From: Formosa sp. Hel3_A1_48 | GTDB lineage: Bacteria; Bacteroidota; Bacteroidia; Flavobacteriales; Flavobacteriaceae | DNA length: 64,000 nucleotides | Direction: 5' to 3' | NCBI RefSeq assembly: GCF_001735715.1 | Contig: NZ_CP017259.1 | Span: 186,001-250,000, forward strand | The notes under the pieces: model-generated | The model's input: only the letters and a program-made list of their open reading frames with translations | What the model was told of the DNA's origin: nothing | The model's database searches: none | Shown here: positions 49,353 to 59,009 of the stretch, piece after piece | Layout: each line of letters starts with the position of its first letter | Position numbering within the stretch: position 1 is the first letter of the stretch | Program-made: the position numbers and the translations under genes

Positions 49353-50309
49353 ATGAAAAAACTTTATAAAATTTTAAAGGTTAGTGCTTATGTTATTGGC
49401 AGTTTAGTAATTGTCGTTTCGGTACTATTTGGATATCAAGATATACCTTTGGATGATCTAAAAGAAAAATATGCTAAATACCCATCTACCTTTACTTCAA
49501 TCGATGGTATGGAAGTGCATTTCCGAGACGAAGGTGATCTCGCAGTCTCCATTCCAATTGTTTTAATTCATGGCACTGGTTCAAGTCTACATACTTTTGA
49601 TGATTGGATCGATAACTTAAAACACAAATACCGAATCGTTAGAATGGATCTCCCCGGGTATGGATTGACAGATCCTTTTCCAGACAGTGATTATTCAATT
49701 GATAATTATGTCCATTTTGTAAAACAGTTCTTGGATGAGAGAGGGATTGAAAAATGTATAATTGGCGGAAATTCGCTTGGTGGACATATCGCATGGCAAT
49801 TTACAGCCGAACATACAGAAAGAGTGCAAAAACTAATCTTGATAGACGCTTCGGGATACCCGAACAAAGCAAAGAGTGTACCCCTGGCTTTTAAGATTGC
49901 TAAAATCCCAATTCTGAAAAACTTATTCATGTTTATTACACCAAAATTTATAGCGCGCTCTAGTGTTGAAAACGTATACTACGACAAAAGCAAAGTAACC
50001 GATGAACTTGCAAATCGCTATTTTGAGCTCACTCTACGCAAAGGAAATCGACGAGCATTTATTGAACGTCTAGCTGTAAACAACAGCTCAGAGTCCTACA
50101 AAAGAATACGCAGTATAAAACAACCAACACTTGTCCTTTGGGGAGACCAAGATTTACTTATTCCTGTAGAAAATGCAGAGCGTTTTCATCAAGATCTACC
50201 CAATGATACATTAGTTATTATGAAAGATGCAGGGCACATTCCTATGGAAGAACTACCGCTGCAAAGCTTGAGCGTTGTCGAATCATTTCTAGACCAAAAT
50301 AACGACTAA
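49353..50309 (+). CDS. Alpha/beta-fold hydrolase, membrane anchored
   Basis: A 318-residue hydrolase with an N-terminal hydrophobic segment (10-27). Oxyanion motif LIHGTGSS, nucleophile elbow GGNSLGG with Ser141, Asp267 in WGDQDLLIP and His295 in DAGHIPMEE complete the catalytic triad. The substrate cannot be predicted: the family includes esterases, epoxide hydrolases and haloalkane dehalogenases. It is in a likely operon with the SOUL gene. Confidence 0.88.
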   Translation: MKKLYKILKVSAYVIGSLVIVVSVLFGYQDIPLDDLKEKYAKYPSTFTSIDGMEVHFRDEGDLAVSIPIVLIHGTGSSLHTFDDWIDNLKHKYRIVRMDLPGYGLTDPFPDSDYSIDNYVHFVKQFLDERGIEKCIIGGNSLGGHIAWQFTAEHTERVQKLILIDASGYPNKAKSVPLAFKIAKIPILKNLFMFITPKFIARSSVENVYYDKSKVTDELANRYFELTLRKGNRRAFIERLAVNNSSESYKRIRSIKQPTLVLWGDQDLLIPVENAERFHQDLPNDTLVIMKDAGHIPMEELPLQSLSVVESFLDQNND

Positions 50310-50344
50310 TTAAGCCAGTTTCAAATAGCTTTAAGCTTAGAATT

Positions 50345-50725
50345 CTAGTTCAAACAGCGGTCACATTGACCCAATACTAAAACTTGAGAATTAATAACTT
50401 TACGATTGGGGATTTCAGGAAGGTTAACTTGAATTTCTAAACAATCTACTGTACCACATTCCGTGCATTGAAAATGAGGATGGACATCTGAATGATTAGA
50501 CTTAGAACACCCCTTACATTTAGCAAACCATTTAACACCCTTAGCATCCAAAAAATAATGAAGCAAACCATCGTCTTCTAGTTTATCTAACAAACGATAA
50601 ATTGTGGTTTTGTTGACTTGAGAACCAAGGCGCTTGATTAATTCAATTGCTGAAATAGCAGATGACTCTTTTTCAAATTCACTTAATAAAAGTTTCACCG
50701 CCAAAGTTTGTCTAATTATGCCCAT
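50345..50725 (-). CDS. Fur-family transcriptional repressor (Zur-like)
   Basis: A 126-residue metalloregulator from the ATG at 50725 (a TTG at 50767 would add 14 unlikely residues). The N-terminal winged helix (KTTIYRLLDKLEDDGLLHY) precedes a metal domain with HPHFQC (His82, His84, Cys87), Cys90 and C-terminal Cys121/Cys124, the structural zinc pairs. It is divergent from a MerC-like gene with an inverted repeat between them that overlaps the other gene's -7 box, fitting repression. Zinc is the likely metal, but Fur (iron) or a copper-related function is possible. Confidence 0.88.
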   Translation of the reverse strand: MGIIRQTLAVKLLLSEFEKESSAISAIELIKRLGSQVNKTTIYRLLDKLEDDGLLHYFLDAKGVKWFAKCKGCSKSNHSDVHPHFQCTECGTVDCLEIQVNLPEIPNRKVINSQVLVLGQCDRCLN

Positions 50726-50771
50726 TACAACAAATTTATTAATTCTTTGTGGCTTCAACAAATGCAATGAT

Positions 50772-50792
50772 TATATTTGCAACCTAGTTGCA
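50772..50792 (+). promoter_or_regulatory. MerC-like gene -7 box overlapped by a Fur-family operator
   Basis: TATATTTG (50772-50779) is a perfect -7 box, with a TTG 22 nt upstream at 50747-50749. It overlaps the inverted repeat TGCAAC-cta-GTTGCA (50778-50792). A repressor bound there would block initiation. The divergent Fur-family gene starts 47 nt away. Confidence 0.6.
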
Positions 50793-50806
50793 TTAAAAAC
50801 AAATTG

Positions 50807-51217
50807 ATGAATTTAAGTTTAAAAAAGCCCGATACAATTGGCGCAATAGCCAGTTCTTTATGTGTAATACATTGTCTTATGACTCCGTTATTGTTCGCAG
50901 TACAGAGCTACTCTTCAGTTCATTTGAATACAGCACCATTGTGGTGGAAAAATTTAGATTTCCTTTTTTTAACAATATCTGTATTTGCTGTTTATCGATC
51001 TACAAAAAATTCAACAAACACAAAAGTAAAATATGCATTATGGCTGAGCTGGACCTTATTGTTTCTACTGATTGTGAATGAAAAAACAGCTTGGAAAGAT
51101 TTAGCTGAGGTCACTACATACATTGCAGCTCTAGTGCTGGCCATCTTTCACATTTACAATCTAAATTATTGTCAATGTAAATCAGATGTTTGTTGTCATC
51201 AAACAAAAAAGTACTAA
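50807..51217 (+). CDS. MerC-domain membrane protein
   Basis: A 136-residue inner-membrane protein with four hydrophobic segments. The first carries the MerC-type metal motif SSLCVIHCLMTPLL (Cys19, His22, Cys23), and the C terminus holds a second Cys cluster (CQCKSDVCCH). MerC proteins import mercury, but in flavobacteria MerC-like genes beside Fur/Zur regulators are thought to handle other metals. The reading from a TTG at 50777 lies inside the promoter and operator, so I use the ATG at 50807. Confidence 0.82.
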   Translation: MNLSLKKPDTIGAIASSLCVIHCLMTPLLFAVQSYSSVHLNTAPLWWKNLDFLFLTISVFAVYRSTKNSTNTKVKYALWLSWTLLFLLIVNEKTAWKDLAEVTTYIAALVLAIFHIYNLNYCQCKSDVCCHQTKKY

Positions 51218-51419
51218 ACTATACTTTTTAATTGTGTGCTTCAGTGAGTGATTAAAAAACTTTAAATTTAGGCTTTATCATTGAAAATTACCCCTATTCA
51301 ATATAAAATGAATAGTAATTCCTTAATTTAATAAACAGTGCAAGCTAATCATTATTTATAATTGCGAATATTTACTATTTTAGCTATAATAATTAATTAA
51401 CCAAGGCCTATTCACATTT

Positions 51420-53651
51420 ATGGAAGCACTACCCAAAAAAGGGATTCAAGGACTAGTTGAGAATTGGAAGAGTGATTTAATTGCTGCAGTTAGTGTTGCA
51501 CTTATTGCCTTACCCCTTTCGTTAGGCATTGCTCTAGCAGCTGGCGCACCTGCCATGTCCGGTATATTCTCAGCAATTGTTGGCGGTGTAGTAACCACTT
51601 TATACCGCGGTGGTCATATTTCAGTGAATGGCCCTGCAAAAGGAGTTATCGGAGTTATTCTTTTAGGCATAACACTTATGGATGATGGTTCTGGGCAAGC
51701 TTTTAATTATGTTTTGGCGGCTGTAGTCATTTCAGGATTAATTCAAATGCTGTTGGGCATATTAAAATTAGGGCGCTTAGCAGATATTTTCCACAGTTCA
51801 GTAATTCATGGAATTTTAGCGGCTATCGGCATTATTATCTTCGCAAAACAAATCCATGTCGCCATGGGGACGCATTCGGACAGCCCCAGCATCATACAAA
51901 ACCTTATTGATGCTGTAGTGTTCTTACCAAAAGCAAATCCATTTGTTTTACTTATCGCAATAACAGGATTGTTTTTATTGTTGTTTCATTCAAAAACAAA
52001 TTCAAGATTTTTTCACCTCTTACCGGCGCCTATGTGGGTGATTGCCCTTTCAATTCCTTTTGTGTATGCCTTCAATTTCTTTGATCAGCAAACCCTATCA
52101 TTTTTTGGAAAACCTTTTGAAGTAGGACCTCATCTTTTATTGGATATCCCCAACACAATTACAGATTCAATAATGCATCCAAACTTTAGTAAAATCAATA
52201 CAATTGAGTTTTGGACAACTGTATTTTCAATTTTGATTATCACCAGTATAGAATCCTTAGCCATTGCAAAAGCAGTAGATAAGATTGATCCTTACAAACG
52301 AAAAACAGATTTAAACAAAGATTTGACTGGAATTGGAATAAGTACGGTAGCGGCTGGCTTGATTGGAGGATTACCAATCATTGCTGTTATTATTAGAAGT
52401 ACAGTGAATATACACAATGGTGCGAAAACCAAATGGTCCAATATGTACCAAGGACTCTTGTTGTTGGTTTTTATTGTGATTTTAAGTCCGATAATGAGAC
52501 AAGTACCACTCTGCGCATTTGCAATCCTATTAGTCTATACCGGATTTAAACTGGCATCACCTGCAGTATTCAAACAAGCCTACAAACAAGGAACTGAGCA
52601 ACTTATATTCTTTGTCGGAACCATGATTTTAACTCTATATACTAATTTATTGATTGGTTTGCTCGGTGGATTAATATTGGCACTGGTCACGCACATGTTA
52701 TTGGCAAGAGTATCCATTGCCCAATTTTTTAAAATGGTGTACCATCCGAGAACAAAATTGTTAAAACGACAAGACGGGAGTTTTGATTTAAAAATTAGAG
52801 GAATAGCAAACTTTTTAGGAATTCTAAAAGCCAATAAACTAGTGGCACAGATTCCACCAGGCGCAGATGTTAATATCGATTTATCTGAAACAAGATTAGT
52901 AGGGATTACCTACATGGACTTTTTAGTAGAATTCTTAAAAACTCAAAGAGCTTCGGGCGGTAAAGCTTTTATCACAGGGCTGGATGCACACGTCTCCTCT
53001 TCCACATACAACAGGGCACTTAAAATTAGTTTGACCAGCTCTGCTACCAAATTATCACAAAGACAAAAGCGCTTACGAAATTTAGCAACTGAAAGAGACT
53101 ATCAATATACTAGTCAAGTTGATTGGGACACCGTATACCTCAAAAAATTTCATTTTTTTGAAATTAGACCTATTGAGCGTAAATACAATTGCCTTAAAGG
53201 TACATTTGAAGGCCTCGATGCGTCTTGGGAAATTGCGGATGTTACCTTCAATGAAGGCCAAGCCTTTACTGCAGAAACATTCAATACCACTATGATGGTC
53301 TTAAAATTAAATAAGAAAATACCTGTTTTTGCTATGGAAAAAGAGGGTGTTCTAGGCAAAATTTTTGATCGAGTGGTAGCACTCACAGGATACAAAGACA
53401 TAAATTTTGAGATGTATCCCGGGTTTTCTAAGAAATTCCTACTCATGGGGAATAGCGAGACGGAAATTCGTTCCTTTTTTACAGATGATATCATTCGCTT
53501 TTTTGAGAATCACCAAATTTATCATTTAGAAAGTAATGGTGAAGCTCTATTTATTTTTGATAAAATTAAATTGGCAAGAACTGATGAAACCATAGAATTT
53601 ATTGATTATGCTGAAGAATTAGCGACACTACTGAGCGGAAAAACCGCTTGA
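51420..53651 (+). CDS. SulP (SLC26) family anion transporter
   Basis: A 743-residue inner-membrane transporter. About 12 hydrophobic helices in the first 430 residues carry the SulP pieces SDLIAAVSVALIALPLSLGIALAAGAP, VGGVVTTLYRGGHISVNGPAKGVIG and ESLAIAKAVDKIDPYKRKTDLNKDLTGIG. A degenerate STAS-like region (about 455-560) and a further 180-residue C-terminal domain follow. Family members carry sulfate, bicarbonate or other anions. No carbonic anhydrase is adjacent. A role in handling sulfate released by the sulfatases is possible but unsupported, since no HTCS-type operator is seen upstream. Confidence 0.9.
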   Translation: MEALPKKGIQGLVENWKSDLIAAVSVALIALPLSLGIALAAGAPAMSGIFSAIVGGVVTTLYRGGHISVNGPAKGVIGVILLGITLMDDGSGQAFNYVLAAVVISGLIQMLLGILKLGRLADIFHSSVIHGILAAIGIIIFAKQIHVAMGTHSDSPSIIQNLIDAVVFLPKANPFVLLIAITGLFLLLFHSKTNSRFFHLLPAPMWVIALSIPFVYAFNFFDQQTLSFFGKPFEVGPHLLLDIPNTITDSIMHPNFSKINTIEFWTTVFSILIITSIESLAIAKAVDKIDPYKRKTDLNKDLTGIGISTVAAGLIGGLPIIAVIIRSTVNIHNGAKTKWSNMYQGLLLLVFIVILSPIMRQVPLCAFAILLVYTGFKLASPAVFKQAYKQGTEQLIFFVGTMILTLYTNLLIGLLGGLILALVTHMLLARVSIAQFFKMVYHPRTKLLKRQDGSFDLKIRGIANFLGILKANKLVAQIPPGADVNIDLSETRLVGITYMDFLVEFLKTQRASGGKAFITGLDAHVSSSTYNRALKISLTSSATKLSQRQKRLRNLATERDYQYTSQVDWDTVYLKKFHFFEIRPIERKYNCLKGTFEGLDASWEIADVTFNEGQAFTAETFNTTMMVLKLNKKIPVFAMEKEGVLGKIFDRVVALTGYKDINFEMYPGFSKKFLLMGNSETEIRSFFTDDIIRFFENHQIYHLESNGEALFIFDKIKLARTDETIEFIDYAEELATLLSGKTA

Positions 53652-53781
53652 TACCTACAACCAAAGTAATTAATCAGCGCCATATTATTTAGATCAAATT
53701 TATATGCATTTTTAGTTTAATTTCGAATTATTTACAAAATAAATCTTACAACTAGCTTCGCTAGATACTCATCAACAAAAT

Positions 53782-54501
53782 ATGAATACTGTACTTCATA
53801 AATCAAACACACGAGGGTCAGCCGAGCACGGCTGGTTGCAAGCAAAACACACCTTTAGCTTTGCCAGTTATTTCAATCCAGAACGAATGAGCTTTGGCGT
53901 TTTACGCGTATTAAATGATGATGTCATTGCTGCAGGAATGGGCTTCGGTACACACCCACATGATAATATGGAAATCATTACCATACCACTTGAGGGCGAT
54001 TTGGAACATAAAGATAGTATGAATAATACAGCAGTAATAAAATCGGGGGATATACAAGTACTTAGTGCAGGTAGCGGGATTACCCACTCGGAATACAACA
54101 AAAATAAAGATAGGCCTGTAAAATTATTACAAATATGGGTTTTGCCTAACAAACACAATGTGAGCCCAAGATACGATCAGATTTCCCTAAATATTGAGGA
54201 CAGACACAACAAATTCCAACAAGTTTTATCCCCAAATTCAAATGACTCGGGTGTATGGATTCATCAAGAAGCTTGGTTTAGCATGATCGATATAGACGAA
54301 GGTAAATCCATGAACTACAGGCTCAAAAATCCAGAAAAAAACGGAGTATATCTTTTTGTTTTAAATGGAAAAGCTACGATTAATAACCAATTAGTAGAAG
54401 ATCGAGATGGGTATGGTTTGTGGAATACATCTGAAATTGAAATTGTAGCGAATTCAAATGCTGAACTCCTTCTTATGGAAGTGCCTATGAGCAATCGATA
54501 A
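53782..54501 (+). CDS. Pirin family protein (bicupin)
   Basis: A 239-residue pirin-like protein. The N-terminal cupin has the iron-binding HPHDNMEIITIPLEGDLEHKDS and GSGITHSEYN motifs; the C-terminal cupin is degenerate. The length and the opening HGWLQAKHTFSFASYFNPERM are typical of the YhhW/quercetinase-like branch. Function in the cell is uncertain. It is convergent with the large T9SS gene (28-nt gap). A short CTAGC-ttc-GCTAG hairpin sits in its leader (53752-53764). Confidence 0.9.
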   Translation: MNTVLHKSNTRGSAEHGWLQAKHTFSFASYFNPERMSFGVLRVLNDDVIAAGMGFGTHPHDNMEIITIPLEGDLEHKDSMNNTAVIKSGDIQVLSAGSGITHSEYNKNKDRPVKLLQIWVLPNKHNVSPRYDQISLNIEDRHNKFQQVLSPNSNDSGVWIHQEAWFSMIDIDEGKSMNYRLKNPEKNGVYLFVLNGKATINNQLVEDRDGYGLWNTSEIEIVANSNAELLLMEVPMSNR

Positions 54502-54529
54502 ACTGGCACATGACATTGAATGAAACAAT

Positions 54530-57500
54530 TTAAAACTTTACAATCCGTTTGACTTGGGTTGAATTTTCAGAGGTGATTTTAATTAAATACAACCCACCAT
54601 TAAAGCCGCCTACTTCAATTTGAGTCACATTCACCACAGACAATACCAATTGTCCTAGTACAGAGAATACCTCAACGTCATAATCCTCAGAATCATCCCC
54701 AGTAATATACAAGATATTCTGTACGGGATTAGGATATAAAGTAAGTGAACTGTTTTCTGGATCAACAGATGGCTCGAGACTGTTTATTGCATGAGGACTA
54801 CCATTAATATTAATACAATTCCAACTCTCCGCTAGGGAATTATCCAAATCAGCAGTAATAAGTTCTAAAGTACTTCCCGTTCCATCTGCACAAACTGGCC
54901 ATGGTGCTACGGATTGATAATATACCTCATCGACAAGATTTCCATAAGAATTATATAAGCGAACAGCATCTGAACTCCCTAATCCATAACCTAATTCACC
55001 AACATACGGAATGTCAGGAAATACAGTAGTAAATTTCAACTCATCCTTAACAAATACTAAATAATCAAACGCTTGTAATTGTGTTCCAGCAGGGATTTCA
55101 AAAACATGAGCATCATCACTGTCTTTGACTTCCCAATTTGAAACATTGATTGCTGCAGAACTTGGATTGTACAATTCAATCCAATCTCCAGGGTCAGTTG
55201 ATGGACTTGATCTATAATTTATTTCATTTATAACTACAGGTTCTTTAACCTCAATTGGCACCTCTTCGTCATAGGAACAAATACCTGAGCCATCTTTCAC
55301 AACGACGTTATAATTACCAACAGCTAGGTTAGAAAAAACATTAGAATCTACAAAATTTTGCCCCCCATCTATACTGTATTGATATGGAACTATCCCTGAT
55401 GTGGGTGTAATTTCAATTGAACCATTTGAGCTTACAACTGAAGAAACTGCTGTTGTATTAATTTCTACATCAGTAAAATTACAAGCATCTATAAAAACTG
55501 TCTCCTCATAGGTGCACAGTCCATACGCTCCACGAACAAAGACATTATAGTTACCATTAGATAGATTTTCAAAAGTATTGTTGTCAGAGAAACTTTGACC
55601 TCCATTAATACTGTATTGAAAAGGACTCAGCCCAGAACTGGTAATTATCCTAATAGAACCATCTTGCGCAGTAGGTGTACTAGTATGAAAGATTGAAATA
55701 TCAGCCGTAATTGCACAGCCTGTTTCGTTTAGACAAAATACCTCTACGGCTTTAGATCCAAAATCACCGTCATTTGATACAATTGTAGTCCCAGAATTGT
55801 CTAGCAACTGAAAATTTCCTTGACCAAAACCACAACAAATCCCATCGCCATAGGAATCGTACATATAGAGTGTAAAACAAGAACTATAATCCACACAAAT
55901 TTCTTCAGAATAGAACTCTGTATTAAGTTGTAAAGTGCCTTGGGTAACTACTTGACCAGCACTATCATCAATGAGTTTCCAAGAGGTCTCTTGAGGGTAA
56001 TTATCAGCATTAATCACAAGAGTGATTAGATCATAATTAGACGTTAAATCTGCACTAAATAGTGCTGAATTATTGGATGAATCATCATCAAATTGATTGT
56101 TGACCTCCAACAAGTTAAGACGGATATTGTTAGCTGTTTGTTGAAGATTATTATCAATTGAAATGGTGACTGCAGCCTCTTCTTGAAATGGTACATTTAC
56201 CACAGCATTTATTAGATCAACAGCAACACCATTAACCTCTACTTCAATTTGAACATCAGTTATAGTGTTTTCACCTAAATTGGACAACACAGCATCAAGT
56301 TCGATAACATCATTACAAACAACAGAATGGTCTCCTATAGCGATAGCGGCGTCTAAAGCATAAACCTTACGTAGCACATGACTTAAGGTATTGTTGTTTT
56401 CGTATTCATCATCAGGGTGACTCAAATTAACCGTGATGTTATAATCTCCAACAGTTGAAAAATCCACAGGAGTGGAAAATTGAACATCAGCAGAACTAAA
56501 GGGAGCAATGTTTTGATTAATAGCTATTGTCTGTATTGACTCATTGTCAACCACGAGTTCAAGCTCAAAACTACTCATATCGTTTAAACCATAATTAACG
56601 ATGTTGACACTCACCAATTCATTGTTGCTTAAAGTTGATGATGATTGTGGGGCTACAACAGAAGCAACACCCAAGTCATAATCCCCTTTTATATCTGCCC
56701 AAAATGACACCCAAGGTCTAGCTTGTTTGATTGCTAATTGATCTTGTGCAGTAACCTTATATTCAATATCCATCCCAAAACCTTCAGCGCCATCAACCCC
56801 GTAAAGCAGTGCAAATTCGTCGTGAATTATACTCAGAAAATCCCTCATCTGATCCAAATAAATTTGATCCATCACCAACTCCCCAGGATTGACTAAATTT
56901 GATAATCTTAGCACTAAGTAGCCTCCTCCTTGAGTAGGATCTTCATATAATAAAATTTCTTCGGGTACTGAGTTCGGATCAGGATTAGTAATGAGCGATT
57001 CACCGACTTGCGTATTTAAGTAAAATGTATCTTCTGTGTCATAAATAGGATCAATACTAATACCTACTCCATTGGATTGCTCGTTCTGAAAATTGGGATG
57101 ACACAATACCCCCATGGCGGCCAAAAAGTGGTCCACACGGTAAAAATCCCGTTCTTCATATGCTCTAAAATTCCACATACTCGCGTAGACTTGTTTAATA
57201 GATTTAGATATATGCCCTTCGTCAATATATTGCGTTTTAGAAGTGTACAAACCTGCTCCACTGAATCCCGGTAAATCTTCATTATTCGTGCTCGAACGGC
57301 ACCTAACAGCTGTTCCTTCTGGGAAATCATCATGCATTGCTTGTAAGTCGTCCAGCATCCATTGAGGCATTGGCGCGTCTTTTATCGATCGTCTAAACGT
57401 TTTTAGTCGATCGATCCGAAAGTTGATATCTGTCTGAAAAGTTGGATTGTCAATCATTACTTGTGCCTCTTGGTAAAAGTTATTGAATTGCATGAATTCG

Positions 57501-58912
57501 TCATAATAATAAAACGGAATACCAAAACCGTTTGGAATCGTTCCCTCGGGAAAGCCAAATGAACGCATGGTCGCTACATTGGAACACTTGGCGCCAAAAG
57601 AAGTGGACATTTCAAATGAAATATCATCTAAAGGCATGATTTGAGAGACACTCAAGTCCCTTACAGGAATTTGTGGTTCAGTTGGCCTTAGCTCCTCATA
57701 CCAGTCATTCACTTCAGCCAAGGTGGCCTCACGAATTTCATACTGTTCATTTTCAACTTTGTAATATATATAACCCCCAAGTAAATTTGCAATAGAGTCT
57801 ATGGATAAAGGATCGGCTATATAAGCATTTGGGACATTATCTTGAATAGCGCGCAGGTTGACATGCGAAAGTGGCGTTTGAATCACAGAAGTGATAATCC
57901 CACCAACCCTAGGTAATGAATTGGGTAAAGCATCGTAAAGTACTATATCACGACTTCCTGGTGTTTCGTTCAAATCTTGCATATGCTTAAAGAATCCATA
58001 ACCCTCTGCCTCATGAAAAGGGATGTAATTGACTTCAGCAAAGACATCAGACTCCAAAACCACATCAACTCTTGAGCCCTCAAATTCGCTAGCATAATTA
58101 TTTAAATGATTATTTTCATCAGCCTGACCTATGAAGTGGTTCATGTTATTTTGGAGGAAAGGCATACTTGCAACTAATAACTCATATGTTCTTTGGGTTT
58201 CTTCAAAATTATAGGCGTCCCCAAAAGAAAAATTGAACGAATAAGTACCTATAACTCCAGAAGGTAAAATAACATTGGGGTTAAAAACTATTTCTCCAGA
58301 TCCATCATCCCCAGTTACAGAAGCTCCGATTCCACTCCAAAAACTTGCGTGAATAACATAAGTATTACTGTTAATAAAATACACCTTTGGTTCGTCGGTA
58401 TCACGATCGAGTATACCAAACTTAACATACAATTGATCATCAAGAAAGGGGGCCCAACCCACATTGTTTACAGTTGCCAAATTCATAAAGGTTTCTGCAT
58501 CTGGTATAGAAGTAGTACCATCAACGAAATCAATCGCAGAAGCATAATTGAAAGGCGAATCTGTAGGCATGTTATTAAATTCTGTAATATCATCAATACC
58601 ATCTTCATCATAATCGTCAGGATTTGAAACATCATGTTCAGTGATGGAATACTGCTCAAGAGGATAAGCTCCAGAAGATTCAGAAATAATCATTGTTCCA
58701 TCAACTCCAATTGTTAGTGAAGTCGCCCAATTGAATGTTGGGCTATGTTGTGCGTGAAGGATATAGTATTTACCCAACTGACCTTCGATAGATAGTTGTA
58801 CTTGACCAAATCCGTTGATTGAATAATTATCAATAGGCACAACTTGTGAAAGACTACTATTGATAGTAAAAATCGAAGAGATAATTGCAATAAAAAATAT
58901 CTTAGCTCTCAA
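54530..58912 (-). CDS. T9SS-secreted protein with PEP-synthase/dikinase-like domains, CARDB, SprB repeats and lamin-tail domain
   Basis: A 1460-residue secreted protein. Signal 1-22. After a novel N-terminal region lies a mobile phosphohistidine-like domain (GGIITSVIQTPLSHVNLRA, candidate His350). A PEP/pyruvate-binding ATP-grasp domain follows at about 440-735 (SFGAKCSNVATMRSFGFP, AVRCRSSTNNEDLPGFSGAG, EYKVTAQDQLAIKQARPW). Then come two CARDB-like adhesion domains (about 735-985), a Cys-rich DSYGDGICCGFGQG module, two SprB-type repeats (PFQYSINGGQSF, PYQYSIDGGQNF), a lamin-tail domain (VVINEINYRS...WIELYNPSS) and a T9SS sorting domain. The His domain precedes the ATP-grasp domain, the reverse of PEP synthase. 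ATP outside the cell is scarce, so catalysis there is doubtful. Confidence 0.85.
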   Translation of the reverse strand: MRAKIFFIAIISSIFTINSSLSQVVPIDNYSINGFGQVQLSIEGQLGKYYILHAQHSPTFNWATSLTIGVDGTMIISESSGAYPLEQYSITEHDVSNPDDYDEDGIDDITEFNNMPTDSPFNYASAIDFVDGTTSIPDAETFMNLATVNNVGWAPFLDDQLYVKFGILDRDTDEPKVYFINSNTYVIHASFWSGIGASVTGDDGSGEIVFNPNVILPSGVIGTYSFNFSFGDAYNFEETQRTYELLVASMPFLQNNMNHFIGQADENNHLNNYASEFEGSRVDVVLESDVFAEVNYIPFHEAEGYGFFKHMQDLNETPGSRDIVLYDALPNSLPRVGGIITSVIQTPLSHVNLRAIQDNVPNAYIADPLSIDSIANLLGGYIYYKVENEQYEIREATLAEVNDWYEELRPTEPQIPVRDLSVSQIMPLDDISFEMSTSFGAKCSNVATMRSFGFPEGTIPNGFGIPFYYYDEFMQFNNFYQEAQVMIDNPTFQTDINFRIDRLKTFRRSIKDAPMPQWMLDDLQAMHDDFPEGTAVRCRSSTNNEDLPGFSGAGLYTSKTQYIDEGHISKSIKQVYASMWNFRAYEERDFYRVDHFLAAMGVLCHPNFQNEQSNGVGISIDPIYDTEDTFYLNTQVGESLITNPDPNSVPEEILLYEDPTQGGGYLVLRLSNLVNPGELVMDQIYLDQMRDFLSIIHDEFALLYGVDGAEGFGMDIEYKVTAQDQLAIKQARPWVSFWADIKGDYDLGVASVVAPQSSSTLSNNELVSVNIVNYGLNDMSSFELELVVDNESIQTIAINQNIAPFSSADVQFSTPVDFSTVGDYNITVNLSHPDDEYENNNTLSHVLRKVYALDAAIAIGDHSVVCNDVIELDAVLSNLGENTITDVQIEVEVNGVAVDLINAVVNVPFQEEAAVTISIDNNLQQTANNIRLNLLEVNNQFDDDSSNNSALFSADLTSNYDLITLVINADNYPQETSWKLIDDSAGQVVTQGTLQLNTEFYSEEICVDYSSCFTLYMYDSYGDGICCGFGQGNFQLLDNSGTTIVSNDGDFGSKAVEVFCLNETGCAITADISIFHTSTPTAQDGSIRIITSSGLSPFQYSINGGQSFSDNNTFENLSNGNYNVFVRGAYGLCTYEETVFIDACNFTDVEINTTAVSSVVSSNGSIEITPTSGIVPYQYSIDGGQNFVDSNVFSNLAVGNYNVVVKDGSGICSYDEEVPIEVKEPVVINEINYRSSPSTDPGDWIELYNPSSAAINVSNWEVKDSDDAHVFEIPAGTQLQAFDYLVFVKDELKFTTVFPDIPYVGELGYGLGSSDAVRLYNSYGNLVDEVYYQSVAPWPVCADGTGSTLELITADLDNSLAESWNCININGSPHAINSLEPSVDPENSSLTLYPNPVQNILYITGDDSEDYDVEVFSVLGQLVLSVVNVTQIEVGGFNGGLYLIKITSENSTQVKRIVKF

Positions 58913-59009
58913 AAGGTGATTGAAAATTGGTTATAAAGCATTAATATACAAATGTTTAAACTAAAAGTGGTCAGAAGTGAAAAAAACTTGCAACTTACAA
59001 ATAGCAAAA

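Noticed and set aside
51420-53651. SulP transporter as the sulfate exporter/importer of the PUL
   Set aside because: It lies outside the locus, has no HTCS-type operator, and SulP proteins carry several anions. The link is not supported.
53752-53764. Small hairpin CTAGC-ttc-GCTAG in the pirin leader
   Set aside because: A 5-bp stem is too short to claim a regulatory role.
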